In this document: positions 1 to 6,637 of the stretch, piece by piece
Position numbering within the stretch: the first letter of the stretch is position 1
Layout of the letters: each line of letters opens with the position of its first letter
NCBI GenBank assembly: GCA_051003795.1
Contig: JBPCKZ010000096.1
Location: forward strand, 1-55,179
Source of the DNA: JALYXS01 sp051003795
GTDB lineage: Bacteria; Acidobacteriota; Terriglobia; Bryobacterales; Bryobacteraceae
Direction: 5' to 3'
DNA length: 55,179 nucleotides
The notes under the pieces: model-generated
Seen by the model: the letters and a program-made list of their open reading frames with translations, nothing else
Told to the model about the DNA's origin: nothing
Database searches by the model: none
Made by a program: the position numbers and the translations under genes

Positions 1-2464
1 AGGCGCGGTAGCGATTGTAGCGGTAGACCACTTCCGGGCCGGCCATGGGTTCGACATGCACCAGCGTGCTGAGAGGAACCATGTCGTTCGACGCGGTTCG
101 GACGTAGAAGCGGCTGATGTCGCTCGGGCGGTCGCGGTATTCGGGATCGGCCTGGAGAAGTACCTGCCAGGTACGGCCGAAGCGGTTGAAGTCGTTTACG
201 TAAAGTCCGCCCAGAAACGTCTGGAGGGAGTTGTAGACATCGGTGATGGGGACTCCTAGAGTCTGCGCCTTATCGATGTCGAGATCGACTTTGTACTGGG
301 GGACGGAGTTGCGGAAGATGCTCTGGACGACGGCGAATTCGGGGTGTTTGCGAGTTTCGGCCATCAACTGATCGGCCACGGACGCCAGCCGGGCAGTGTC
401 GGTCCCAACGCGGTCTTCGAGCATGAACTCGAAGCCGCCGGAAGTGCCGAGGCCCAGGATGGGCGGCAGCCCGAAAGCGAAGACGAGAGCTTCCTGAACT
501 CCGAAGAGTTTTTGCTGCGCGCCGCCGAGAATGAAGGCGAACTGAAGGTTCTTGGATTTGCGCTCGTCCCAGGGCTTGAGCGTGGCGATAACCGTGGCGA
601 GGTTGGAATTGTTGGTGCCGGTGAGGAAGTCGAAGCCGCCGAAAACGGTGACGTCCTGAACGCCGGGAGTGTCATGGAGAATCTTTTCGACTTGAGCGGT
701 CACGAGGCGAGTGCGTTCGAGAGAAGCTCCGTCGGGAAGACGAACCGCGGCAAAGAAGACGCCTTGATCTTCATCCGGCAAGAACCCGCCGGGCAGGATT
801 TTGAAGAGCACGCCGGCGAGGAAGAAGAATACAGCGAGACCGGCCAAAGCGAATGCGGAGCGGCGAATGAGGATAGCGACGCCGGTCAGGTATTTGCCGC
901 GCGACCATTCGAACGCGCGGTTGAAGCCGCCGAACGCGCGTCCGAGAGGCCCGCGGGAATCTTTGCGCGGGCGGAGCAGAAGAAGGCTGAGCGCGGGGCT
1001 CAGGGAGAGCGCGTTAAAGGCGGAAATCAGGACGGAGGCGGCGATGGTGAGAGCGAACTGCCGGTAGATCTGTCCGCTGATGCCGCCCAGGAAGGCAACC
1101 GGAATGAAGACGGCCGCCAGGATTGACGCGATGGCGACCACGGGGCCGGAGACTTCGTTCATGGCCTTGACCACCGCGTCTCTCGGCGACATGCCGCTAT
1201 CCAGATTGAGCTGGACGGCTTCAACGACCACGATGGCGTCGTCGACAACGATGCCGATGGCGAGTACCAGGCCGAACATGCTGGTCATGTTGATGGAAAA
1301 GCCGAGAAGCGGGAATAAGGCGAACGTTCCCACTACGGCGACGGGCACAGTGAGGAGCGGGATAAGCGTGGCGCGCCAGTTCTGCAGAAAGACGAACACG
1401 ACGAAGATTACGAGAGCGACGGCGATGAAGAGCGTTGTGATCACATCGGTGATCGCGGCGCGGACGAATCTGGTGGCGTCATAGGGGATGGCGTATTCGA
1501 TTCCCGCGGGGAAGGTCTTCTTGGCTTCTTCGAGGTAGGCGGTGACGCTGTTGGCGGTTTGAACGGCGTTGGAGCCGGGGGAGAGGAAGACGATAACGAT
1601 GCTGGACGGCCGGCCGGTGGTGCGGCTGTAAGTGGAATAGTTCTGGGCGCCGAGTGCCGCGTGTCCGATGTCGCGCAAGCGGAGCAGGGAGCTGTCGGGT
1701 TGGGCGCGGATGACGATGTCGTCGAACTGCGCGGGGTCGACCAGACGCCCAGTGGCGTTAACCGGGTATTGAAATTCCGTTCCGCGGGGAGCGGGCGCCT
1801 GGCCAAGCGAACCCGCCGGATTTTGGCGGTTCTGGGCCTGGATGGCGTTCGAGACGTCGGTTGAGGTGAGGCCGAGCTTCGCCATTTTATCCGGATTGAC
1901 CCAGACGCGCATGCCATAGCTCTGGTTGGCGGCAAGGCGCGAATCGCCCACGCCGGGGAGGCTGCCGAGCTTATCGACCAGATTGATGGTGGCGTAGTTA
2001 TTCAGGAACAAATCGTCATAGCGCTTGTCCGTGGAGGTCAGGCTAATGGCCATGAGGAAGGCGGAAGACACCTTCTTGACGGTGACGCCCTGGCGCTGCA
2101 CTTCGGGCGGAAGGATGGGGAGCGCGATGTTGACTTTGTTCTGGGTTTTGACCGTGGCGAGGTCGACGTTGGTGCCGAGCTCGAAGGTCACGTCTACCGT
2201 GAGGACGCCGTCGTTGGAGCTGCGCGAGAAGAAGTAAAGCATGCCGTCGAGGCCGACAAGCTGTTGTTCGATGGGCTGTGCGACGGTTTTTTCAAGATCC
2301 TGCGAGTTTCCGCCGCGGTAAACGGCGGTGATCTGAACCACTGGCGGTACCACTTCAGGATAGGTCGCGATGGGCAGCGAGGGGATGGCCACCGCACCGA
2401 GGATGGTGATGACAATCGCGATGACCATCGCGAAAATCGGGCGGTCGATGAAAAATTTCGCCAT
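1..2464 (-). CDS. RND multidrug efflux permease, HAE1/AcrB family (C-terminus cut by window edge)
   Basis: This is the inner-membrane proton-driven pump of a tripartite RND exporter, expected to expel hydrophobic and amphiphilic compounds. The ATG at 2464 opens an uninterrupted frame of about 821 codons running off the left edge; the family is usually about 1040 residues. The N-terminus (MAKFFIDRPIFAMVIAIVIT) is the typical HAE1 first membrane helix. The TM4 proton-relay motif GIVVDDAIVVVEA, with two adjacent Asp residues, is encoded near 1240-1280. The porter segment PGVQDVTVFGGFDF is also visible. The start lies 2 bp after the stop of the membrane fusion gene, so the two are almost certainly cotranscribed. 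No outer-membrane channel gene is visible; it may lie beyond the left edge. The family is certain and the substrate unknown. Confidence 0.95.
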   Translation of the reverse strand, partial: MAKFFIDRPIFAMVIAIVITILGAVAIPSLPIATYPEVVPPVVQITAVYRGGNSQDLEKTVAQPIEQQLVGLDGMLYFFSRSSNDGVLTVDVTFELGTNVDLATVKTQNKVNIALPILPPEVQRQGVTVKKVSSAFLMAISLTSTDKRYDDLFLNNYATINLVDKLGSLPGVGDSRLAANQSYGMRVWVNPDKMAKLGLTSTDVSNAIQAQNRQNPAGSLGQAPAPRGTEFQYPVNATGRLVDPAQFDDIVIRAQPDSSLLRLRDIGHAALGAQNYSTYSRTTGRPSSIVIVFLSPGSNAVQTANSVTAYLEEAKKTFPAGIEYAIPYDATRFVRAAITDVITTLFIAVALVIFVVFVFLQNWRATLIPLLTVPVAVVGTFALFPLLGFSINMTSMFGLVLAIGIVVDDAIVVVEAVQLNLDSGMSPRDAVVKAMNEVSGPVVAIASILAAVFIPVAFLGGISGQIYRQFALTIAASVLISAFNALSLSPALSLLLLRPRKDSRGPLGRAFGGFNRAFEWSRGKYLTGVAILIRRSAFALAGLAVFFFLAGVLFKILPGGFLPDEDQGVFFAAVRLPDGASLERTRLVTAQVEKILHDTPGVQDVTVFGGFDFLTGTNNSNLATVIATLKPWDERKSKNLQFAFILGGAQQKLFGVQEALVFAFGLPPILGLGTSGGFEFMLEDRVGTDTARLASVADQLMAETRKHPEFAVVQSIFRNSVPQYKVDLDIDKAQTLGVPITDVYNSLQTFLGGLYVNDFNRFGRTWQVLLQADPEYRDRPSDISRFYVRTASNDMVPLSTLVHVEPMAGPEVVYRYNRYRA

Positions 2465-2466
2465 GG

Positions 2467-3753
2467 TTAATTACGCGCGGGCTTGTAGGGTTGGACAGCG
2501 ACCGGCGCGCCGGGGCCAACCTTCATGGCGCCCTCCACAATGACGCGGTCCCCGGGCCTCAAGCCCTGATTGACGATCTGGTCCTGGCCGGTCCGGTCGC
2601 CCATGACCACGCCGCGAGGTACGGCTTTGTTATCCGGCGAGACGGTGTACACGGATTGCAGCCCTTGTAACTCCTGAATGGCGCGCTGCGGAACGAGAAT
2701 CGCATTCCGGCGCTCATCGACTCGAAGGCGAATGCGGCCGAACTGGCCCGGAAGAAGCGTGTGGCGGGGGTTTGGGAAGGTGGCCTGGAGTTCAAGGGTG
2801 CCGGTCTTTGCATCTACCTGGTTGACCGTGTTCTGTATGCGCCCGTGGGCGGGATAGGTGGAACCATCGGCAAGCAGAAGTTCCAGCGGAAGTTTCGTGA
2901 CCTCGGTTCCGGCGCGCTTCACCGTGTTGAGATATTCGCTTTCGCTGACTTTGAACCGTATCCAGATGGGGTCGAGCGGGACGACGGTGGTGAGCGGCTG
3001 GGTGGCGTTTTTCGAGACGAGACCGCCAACCGGAATGAGCGAATCGCCGATGCGCCCGGAGATCGGGGAAGTGATGGTTGCATACGCGAGGTTCAGTTCC
3101 GCGGCGCGGAGAAGCGCGCGCTGCGCTTCCACCTGGGAGGCCGTGGAATCGATCTGCGTGCGGGCCTGAAGGCGGGTCTGGTCGAGATTGGCTTTGCGCG
3201 CGTTCACATTGGCTTGGTTGGCTTTGAACGAAGCTACGGCGTTGTCGAGGTCCTGGGTGGCGGCGGCTTCCTGCTTCACCAGTGGCGTGAGCCGATTAAC
3301 GTCGTTTTGGGATTTCAACGTATTGGCCTCCGCTTGAGCGAGATCGGCCTCGGCCTGGGCAATGGCTACCTGCTTCTTGGCGAATTCGAGATTGGCGAGC
3401 GATTGTTGGAGGTCGCCCTTGGCTTTGGCCACGTCGGCCAAGTAAGGGCGGCGGTCGAGAATATAGAGGGGCTGGCCCGCGCGAACGTCGGAGCCGACGG
3501 TGAAGAGGCGCTTCTCGATGTAGCCGTCGACGCGGCCCCGGATGTCGACCATGTCGCGAGCGAAGGTCTGGGCGGCGTACTCGGCGAAGATGGGGACGTC
3601 TTCGGCCTTTACCTCGACGACCGTCACCGGGGTTGGAGGAAACGCGGGAGGTCCCTTGCTTTCACTGGCTTTCGAGGCGCAGGAGGCGCTGAACAGAACC
3701 GCCGCCACTCCAAGAGGAAGCAGAAGATACCGGGTTTTCGGGGTTTGCGCCAT
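2467..3753 (-). CDS. RND efflux periplasmic adaptor (membrane fusion protein), lipoprotein
   Basis: AcrA/MexA-type adaptor linking the inner-membrane pump to an outer-membrane channel. I chose the ATG at 3753, giving 428 residues, because it starts a lipoprotein signal (MAQTPKTRYLLLPLGVAAVL) followed by the lipobox SASC near residue 23. The frame stays open upstream to 3870 but that extension has no signal-like character. The order is barrel-sandwich half (VDIRGRVDGYIEKRLFTVG), a long Ala/Gln-rich alpha-helical hairpin at about residues 85-190, then the second lipoyl half (YATITSPISGRIGDSLI) and a beta-barrel (LLPGQFGRIRLRV). It is the first gene of a two-gene operon with the permease downstream, separated by 2 bp. 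Confidence 0.94.
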   Translation of the reverse strand: MAQTPKTRYLLLPLGVAAVLFSASCASKASESKGPPAFPPTPVTVVEVKAEDVPIFAEYAAQTFARDMVDIRGRVDGYIEKRLFTVGSDVRAGQPLYILDRRPYLADVAKAKGDLQQSLANLEFAKKQVAIAQAEADLAQAEANTLKSQNDVNRLTPLVKQEAAATQDLDNAVASFKANQANVNARKANLDQTRLQARTQIDSTASQVEAQRALLRAAELNLAYATITSPISGRIGDSLIPVGGLVSKNATQPLTTVVPLDPIWIRFKVSESEYLNTVKRAGTEVTKLPLELLLADGSTYPAHGRIQNTVNQVDAKTGTLELQATFPNPRHTLLPGQFGRIRLRVDERRNAILVPQRAIQELQGLQSVYTVSPDNKAVPRGVVMGDRTGQDQIVNQGLRPGDRVIVEGAMKVGPGAPVAVQPYKPARN

Positions 3754-3873
3754 TAATGAATTAGGATGACATCGCAGGCTTCGAAGTCGCAAAAGACCTC
3801 TGGCCTGCGCCGCCGGGAACATCACGGCCCGGCAGCAGCAGGCTCGCTCGCGATTAACTCTTGAATCCAAACA

Positions 3874-4353
3874 TCAGCTCTTAGGGCGTTTTTCCAACTG
3901 AGCGCGCATCTGTTTCATGAACTCGCGCATGGCGGCGATATGACCGGGTGAGCGGGCTTCAATCCACGTTTCATAGCGGTTCGCGGCTTTTTCCAGGTGC
4001 GCAAGGAACTGCTTATTCACAAACCGCTCCCGACCTTGCTGGACAGTGGGTTTGACGCGCTCCCATACCCCGAAAAACTCGCCGCTGGTCTCGAAGAACA
4101 AGTCTTCGTGGAGCAAACCGTAATTGAGCAACGCACAGGCTTGATCCCAATAGCCGAACACCATCATGGCGAACGTGCCTGATTCCGTTCCCGGCGCCGC
4201 GATTCGCATGGCCTCCTCCAGATTGTCCGCGAAGTAATTCTGGAAAAACCAATCGCGCGCCTGCCGCAGGCGGGCTTCGCGGCGCATCTCGAAGAGTTGC
4301 AAGTGAAGCTGTGCTTGTTCGTGCGTGGGTTTTGTTTCCATGGTCTTTTGCAC
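3874..4353 (-). CDS. Conserved hypothetical protein, possibly DUF4760-like
   Basis: A soluble, helical protein of 159 residues with no signal peptide and no catalytic motif I recognise. The central part is rich in aromatic residues (RDWFFQNYFADNLEEAMRIA, ALLNYGLLHEDLFFE), and the C-terminus is basic. This layout recalls small DUF4760-type proteins, but I cannot confirm it. The GTG at 4353 gives the longest form. The ATG four codons in (4341) is an equal candidate. A purine-rich AAGGAA stretch lies about 12 nt upstream of the GTG. The gene follows the efflux operon on the same strand but runs toward it from an A+T-richer spacer, so it probably has its own promoter. Confidence 0.7.
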   Translation of the reverse strand: MQKTMETKPTHEQAQLHLQLFEMRREARLRQARDWFFQNYFADNLEEAMRIAAPGTESGTFAMMVFGYWDQACALLNYGLLHEDLFFETSGEFFGVWERVKPTVQQGRERFVNKQFLAHLEKAANRYETWIEARSPGHIAAMREFMKQMRAQLEKRPKS

Positions 4354-4549
4354 TTTATTTTGTTTCCTTTTATGAATTTTTGCTTCGAAACCGGCTTCCG
4401 CACGGTTTCATAGGTGAGTCGAACGAGGTCCGGCGAAATCGACAGGAGCCTAGAAATTTTTCCGCGACTCGGTGCCGGATGGTTGCCGGTACGCCGGGGC
4501 CAAGTATCGGGGCTGGCCAGAGCTAGGACCTGGCCGGTACACTGAAGTC
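4354..4549. other. A+T-rich intergenic spacer upstream of the hypothetical gene and hicB remnant
   Basis: About 196 bp without a credible coding frame. The first 40 bp (ttttgcactttattttgttt and neighbours) are clearly richer in A+T than the rest of the window. They probably hold the promoter of the leftward 159-residue gene. The remainder may carry the promoter of the rightward hicB remnant. I see no copy of the tRNA-Arg 3' end here that would mark the far attachment site of an integrated element. Confidence 0.4.
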
Positions 4550-4744
4550 ATGGCAATGGCGCGCTACATCTTCTGGCAAGACCGAAACTAGTGGCTCGGG
4601 TACTTCGAAGAATTTCCGGACTATATGACGCAGGGCGACAGTCTTGACGATCTGAAAGAACACCTCAAAGATCTTTATGGCGAACTGAATAGCGGCCACA
4701 TCCCAGGAATCCGTCGCGTCGTGGAACTCTCGTTGTCCTCGTGA
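4550..4744 (+). pseudogene. hicB: hicB-type antitoxin, broken by an in-frame TAG
   Basis: The 65 codons read MAMARYIFWQDRN, then a TAG stop at 4589-4591, then WLGYFEEFPDYMTQGDSLDD, KEHLKDLYGELNSG and a short tail ending in TGA. The second half matches the HicB partial RNase-H-fold antitoxin family (WLGYLEEFPDYMTQG-type signature). In related proteins the stop position is occupied by an ordinary residue before the conserved Trp. HicB normally neutralises the HicA RNase and represses its own operon. The terminal TGA overlaps the GTG of the hicA remnant by 4 nt, the normal arrangement for this pair. Without suppression or restart only a 13-residue peptide would be made, so it is probably inactive. 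A sequencing error at the stop cannot be excluded. Confidence 0.8.
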
Positions 4745-4911
4745 AGAGAACCGATCTAATTCGCCAACTTGACGAGGCTGGCTGCCAACTCATTCGCCAC
4801 GGTGGCAAGCACGATGGTACGAGAATCCTCGAACCCTTCTTGCTCAACCCGTTCCCCGGCATCGCGAAATCAACGAAATCTTTGGCGAAGCACGTTCTCA
4901 AGAAGCTCTAG
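4741..4911 (+). pseudogene. hicA: hicA-type mRNA interferase toxin, scrambled by a compensating frameshift pair
   Basis: The GTG start overlaps the hicB stop (GTGA). The frame begins as normal HicA (KRTDLIRQLDEAGCQLIRHG, GKHD) and ends normally (LAKHVLKKL), total 56 residues. Between about 4814 and 4882 the reading frame is wrong: this frame gives GTRILEPFLLNPFPGIAKST, while the neighbouring frame gives the expected HicA core WYENPRTLLAQPVPRHREIN. One base is missing at gat-ggtac and one extra T is present at atcttt, so the ends are in frame but about 23 core residues are replaced. HicA is a small dsRBD-like RNase that cleaves mRNA. This version should not fold. It may be natural decay of a toxin, or paired indel errors. 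Confidence 0.78.
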
Positions 4912-4923
4912 GCCTGAACGGAA

Positions 4924-5539
4924 TCAAGATGCAGTTCGTGATCTATCCAAGGGAACGCCACCGGTGTCAAAGCCGACTTTGGAAGGCTCACCAGTTCGTA
5001 GCAATGAATGCTCGATTCTGAGCTCAGGGGCAACAACCCCAGCCTTCCACTTCTTCCCTGAACGGTTGAAGCCGCAGAACTGAGCCGGCGATTTCTTGGG
5101 CTTGGCAGTAATGATGCCAGTCCTTCATCCCGAGCAACCCGCCAAGAGGTTCTTGAACCTTGGTGTCCGGGTCCATACTGAAGAACGGGAACCCGCCATA
5201 ATGATTCAGCCCTACACTGATTTCCGTTAGCTGTTGTTGTTGAACGAAGAAGGCAATCGGCTTCGAGTTGTTCTTGCATTCAACCAGCACCGACGCCGTG
5301 GCAGCATCCTTATTGCCCTCGTTGATCCACTCGAGGTGACGGCCTTGAACGTCAATCTCAATAGTCTTGCTGGCGTCGTTCGGATCGATGCGGAAGCCGT
5401 TGGGTTCAACAAAGAAACCGCGCTTCTGGAGTACCCGTCCAATGCGTCCTTCCAGCAGATAGCCCGAGGACTCGATGGCCGCCTGCATCTCATCGGGCGT
5501 GATGAGACTGGACGTCAGGTCAGAAGATTCGTCAGCCAT
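4924..5539 (-). pseudogene. PD-(D/E)XK-like nuclease-fold protein with a C-terminal frameshift
   Basis: The uninterrupted part, 5539 down to 5024, encodes 171 residues starting MADESSDLTSSLITPDEM. It contains IEIDVQG (about residue 60) and, about 25 residues later, VLVECKNN. This Asp...Glu-X-Lys spacing resembles the PD-(D/E)XK restriction-endonuclease fold; the activity is inferred only. Near 5083 one extra base seems inserted. The annotated frame turns into an unlikely tail (LRLQPFREEVEGWGCCP), whereas the next frame continues plausibly as QFCGFNRSGKKWKAGVVAPE and ends at 4924. The original protein was probably about 204 residues. It sits between the hicBA remnants and a DUF3223 gene in a tRNA-adjacent island. 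It could be a defence-related nuclease. Confidence 0.6.
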
Positions 5540-5569
5540 ACCCTATTATGGCAACCGCGTGCGGAATCT

Positions 5570-6298
5570 TCACAGCGTAACAGGTCTTTTGGGAGGAATC
5601 ATTCTCTCGCTGCCAGCGAGTCGGAGGTTCGCATTCGCAGTGATGATGCGGAGCTTGGCGATTGTGGCATGGTAGGTTCTGAACGCGCCCTCAATCTCCT
5701 TGTCCGCGAACGTAACCGCAAACTGACAGTCGCCCGGCCTTGAAAGCATCTCCGGCGTGATCTCCAGCTTGTTGGCCGCGATGAACGTGTGGACGATGAC
5801 CTCAAAGTCGTCGGCTTCTTGTGATCGAGATGACTCGTCAATGGCAACCTTCTCGCCCGTGATCTCACATTCCACCTTGCCGTCGTTGTCGCCGAACTTG
5901 TCGAAGTGTTCCTTCTTGCGCAGATCCATATCGGGCTGCATAGCTTCTCGACACGCCTCAGCTAACTCCTGATACAAGGTTTTGCCTTTGGCCTCGACAC
6001 ACGTTTTGTAGGAAAAGTCAGTGGGCGGGCCCTCGTGCCTCTCCAACCAAAAACAATCCGTACCTTTCGACGTGGCGTCTCGATAGAAGCGCTTTATTCC
6101 ACTGCCGATTTTCTGGAGTGCTTCGGGGTGGCGCTCCAACAGGAGGGAGAGTAGCGCAGCGTCCGACTCGCGGATAGTTTCACCATTCCGGTAGCACCCG
6201 AGCATCCCTCGGAAGAACAGGATGGCAGCATGCTTTGTCGGAAACTCCCGGTGGTGTTCCGCATGCGGGTCTCCGAGGATCACGCTGTCTCCTGCCAT
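5570..6298 (-). CDS. DUF3223 (DCL-like) domain protein, with an internal double frameshift
   Basis: 242 residues. Residues 1-100 match the DUF3223 pattern: HAAILFFRGMLGCYRNGETI, ERHPEALQKIGSGIKRF and PPTDFSYKTCVEAKG. A second part has VECEITGEKVAIDE and FEVIVHTFIAANKLEITPEM, resembling the HNH-like half often joined to this domain. Between about 5805 and 5836 the main frame reads SSRSQEADD, but the neighbouring frame reads SHLDHKKPTT, which fits the conserved Asp-His-containing segment better. The gene is therefore open end to end but seems to have lost its key motif through two compensating indels. The function is unknown; a nuclease role is speculative. It starts 22 bp from the 3' end of tRNA-Arg. 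Confidence 0.65.
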   Translation of the reverse strand: MAGDSVILGDPHAEHHREFPTKHAAILFFRGMLGCYRNGETIRESDAALLSLLLERHPEALQKIGSGIKRFYRDATSKGTDCFWLERHEGPPTDFSYKTCVEAKGKTLYQELAEACREAMQPDMDLRKKEHFDKFGDNDGKVECEITGEKVAIDESSRSQEADDFEVIVHTFIAANKLEITPEMLSRPGDCQFAVTFADKEIEGAFRTYHATIAKLRIITANANLRLAGSERMIPPKRPVTL

Positions 6299-6319
6299 TG
6301 GTTCGTGAGCAAAACGGAA

Positions 6320-6396
6320 TGGTAGGCGCGGCAGGACTCGAACCTGCGACCCCCGGCTTAGAAGGCCGGTGCTCTATCCGGCTGAGCTACGCGCCC
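6320..6396 (-). tRNA. tRNA-Arg (anticodon TCT)
   Basis: On the minus strand the sequence folds as a complete cloverleaf. The acceptor GGGCGCG pairs with CGCGCCT (first pair G-T). The D arm is GCTC...GAGC, and the anticodon stem CCGGC/GCCGG encloses the loop CTTCTAA with anticodon TCT. The T arm is GCAGG TTCGAGT CCTGC, the discriminator is A, and CCA is encoded (6320-6322). The length is 77 nt including CCA. Its 3' end faces the decayed accessory island, the usual position for elements integrating at tRNA genes. A truncated second copy lies at 6538-6582. Confidence 0.95.
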
Positions 6397-6637
6397 GTGG
6401 ACTCATTATCGCCCGGAAGGCGCACAGGTGGCTATCGCTTTCCAGCCGCTTTCGCAGGCGTTTGCTTTTTCCGGAACCACCGATCACCGCAGGCCCGTAT
6501 TTATTGAGTTTAGACGCATCTCCAATGCTTTCAAAGCGTTAGTTTAGAAGGCTAATGCTCTATCCAACTGAGCTACGCGCCCAAACGGCTATCATCAAAT
6601 TAACAGACCGGGCGCTTAAGACCGTTACCCTGAAGAA
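6397..6637. other. Spacer holding a truncated tRNA copy and a small coding-like remnant
   Basis: 241 bp between tRNA-Arg and the FtsX-type permease. It contains the partial tRNA at 6538-6582. On the minus strand, about 6526 to 6400 is an open stretch without a start codon reading FESIGDASKLNKYGPAVIGG, then SGKSKRLRKRLESDS. This has coding-like composition but no family I recognise. An imperfect palindrome (aatgctttcaaagcgtt, 6524-6540) sits exactly where similarity to the tRNA ends. The layout looks like debris at an integration or excision point, but no integrase gene is present. Confidence 0.4.
6538..6582 (-). pseudogene. Truncated tRNA-Arg(TCT) copy (5' half only)
   Basis: On the minus strand GGGCGCGTAGCTCAGTTGGA is followed by TAGAGCATTAGCCTTCTAA. 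This is the acceptor 5' strand, D arm and anticodon loop of a tRNA-Arg with the same TCT anticodon as the intact gene at 6320-6396. The D-loop and anticodon stem differ from that gene. The 3' anticodon-stem strand has a mismatch (ACTAA against TTAGC), and no variable loop, T arm or 3' acceptor follows. It is therefore not a functional tRNA. It may be a diverged tandem paralogue broken by recombination, or the displaced 5' half from an integration event. Confidence 0.75.

Noticed and set aside
344..1126. Open frame of 260 codons opposite the RND permease
   Set aside because: The minus strand encodes an uninterrupted HAE1 permease here; the plus-strand peptide is a Glu/Ala-rich shadow.
2761..3756. 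Open frame of 331 codons opposite the membrane fusion gene
   Set aside because: It is the antisense shadow of a clear HlyD/AcrA-type gene, with low-complexity Gly/Arg-rich peptide and no start context.
4354..6637. Calling the accessory island an integrative element with defined attachment sites
   Set aside because: No integrase and no copy of the tRNA-Arg 3' end at the far side were found; only the position next to the tRNA supports it.
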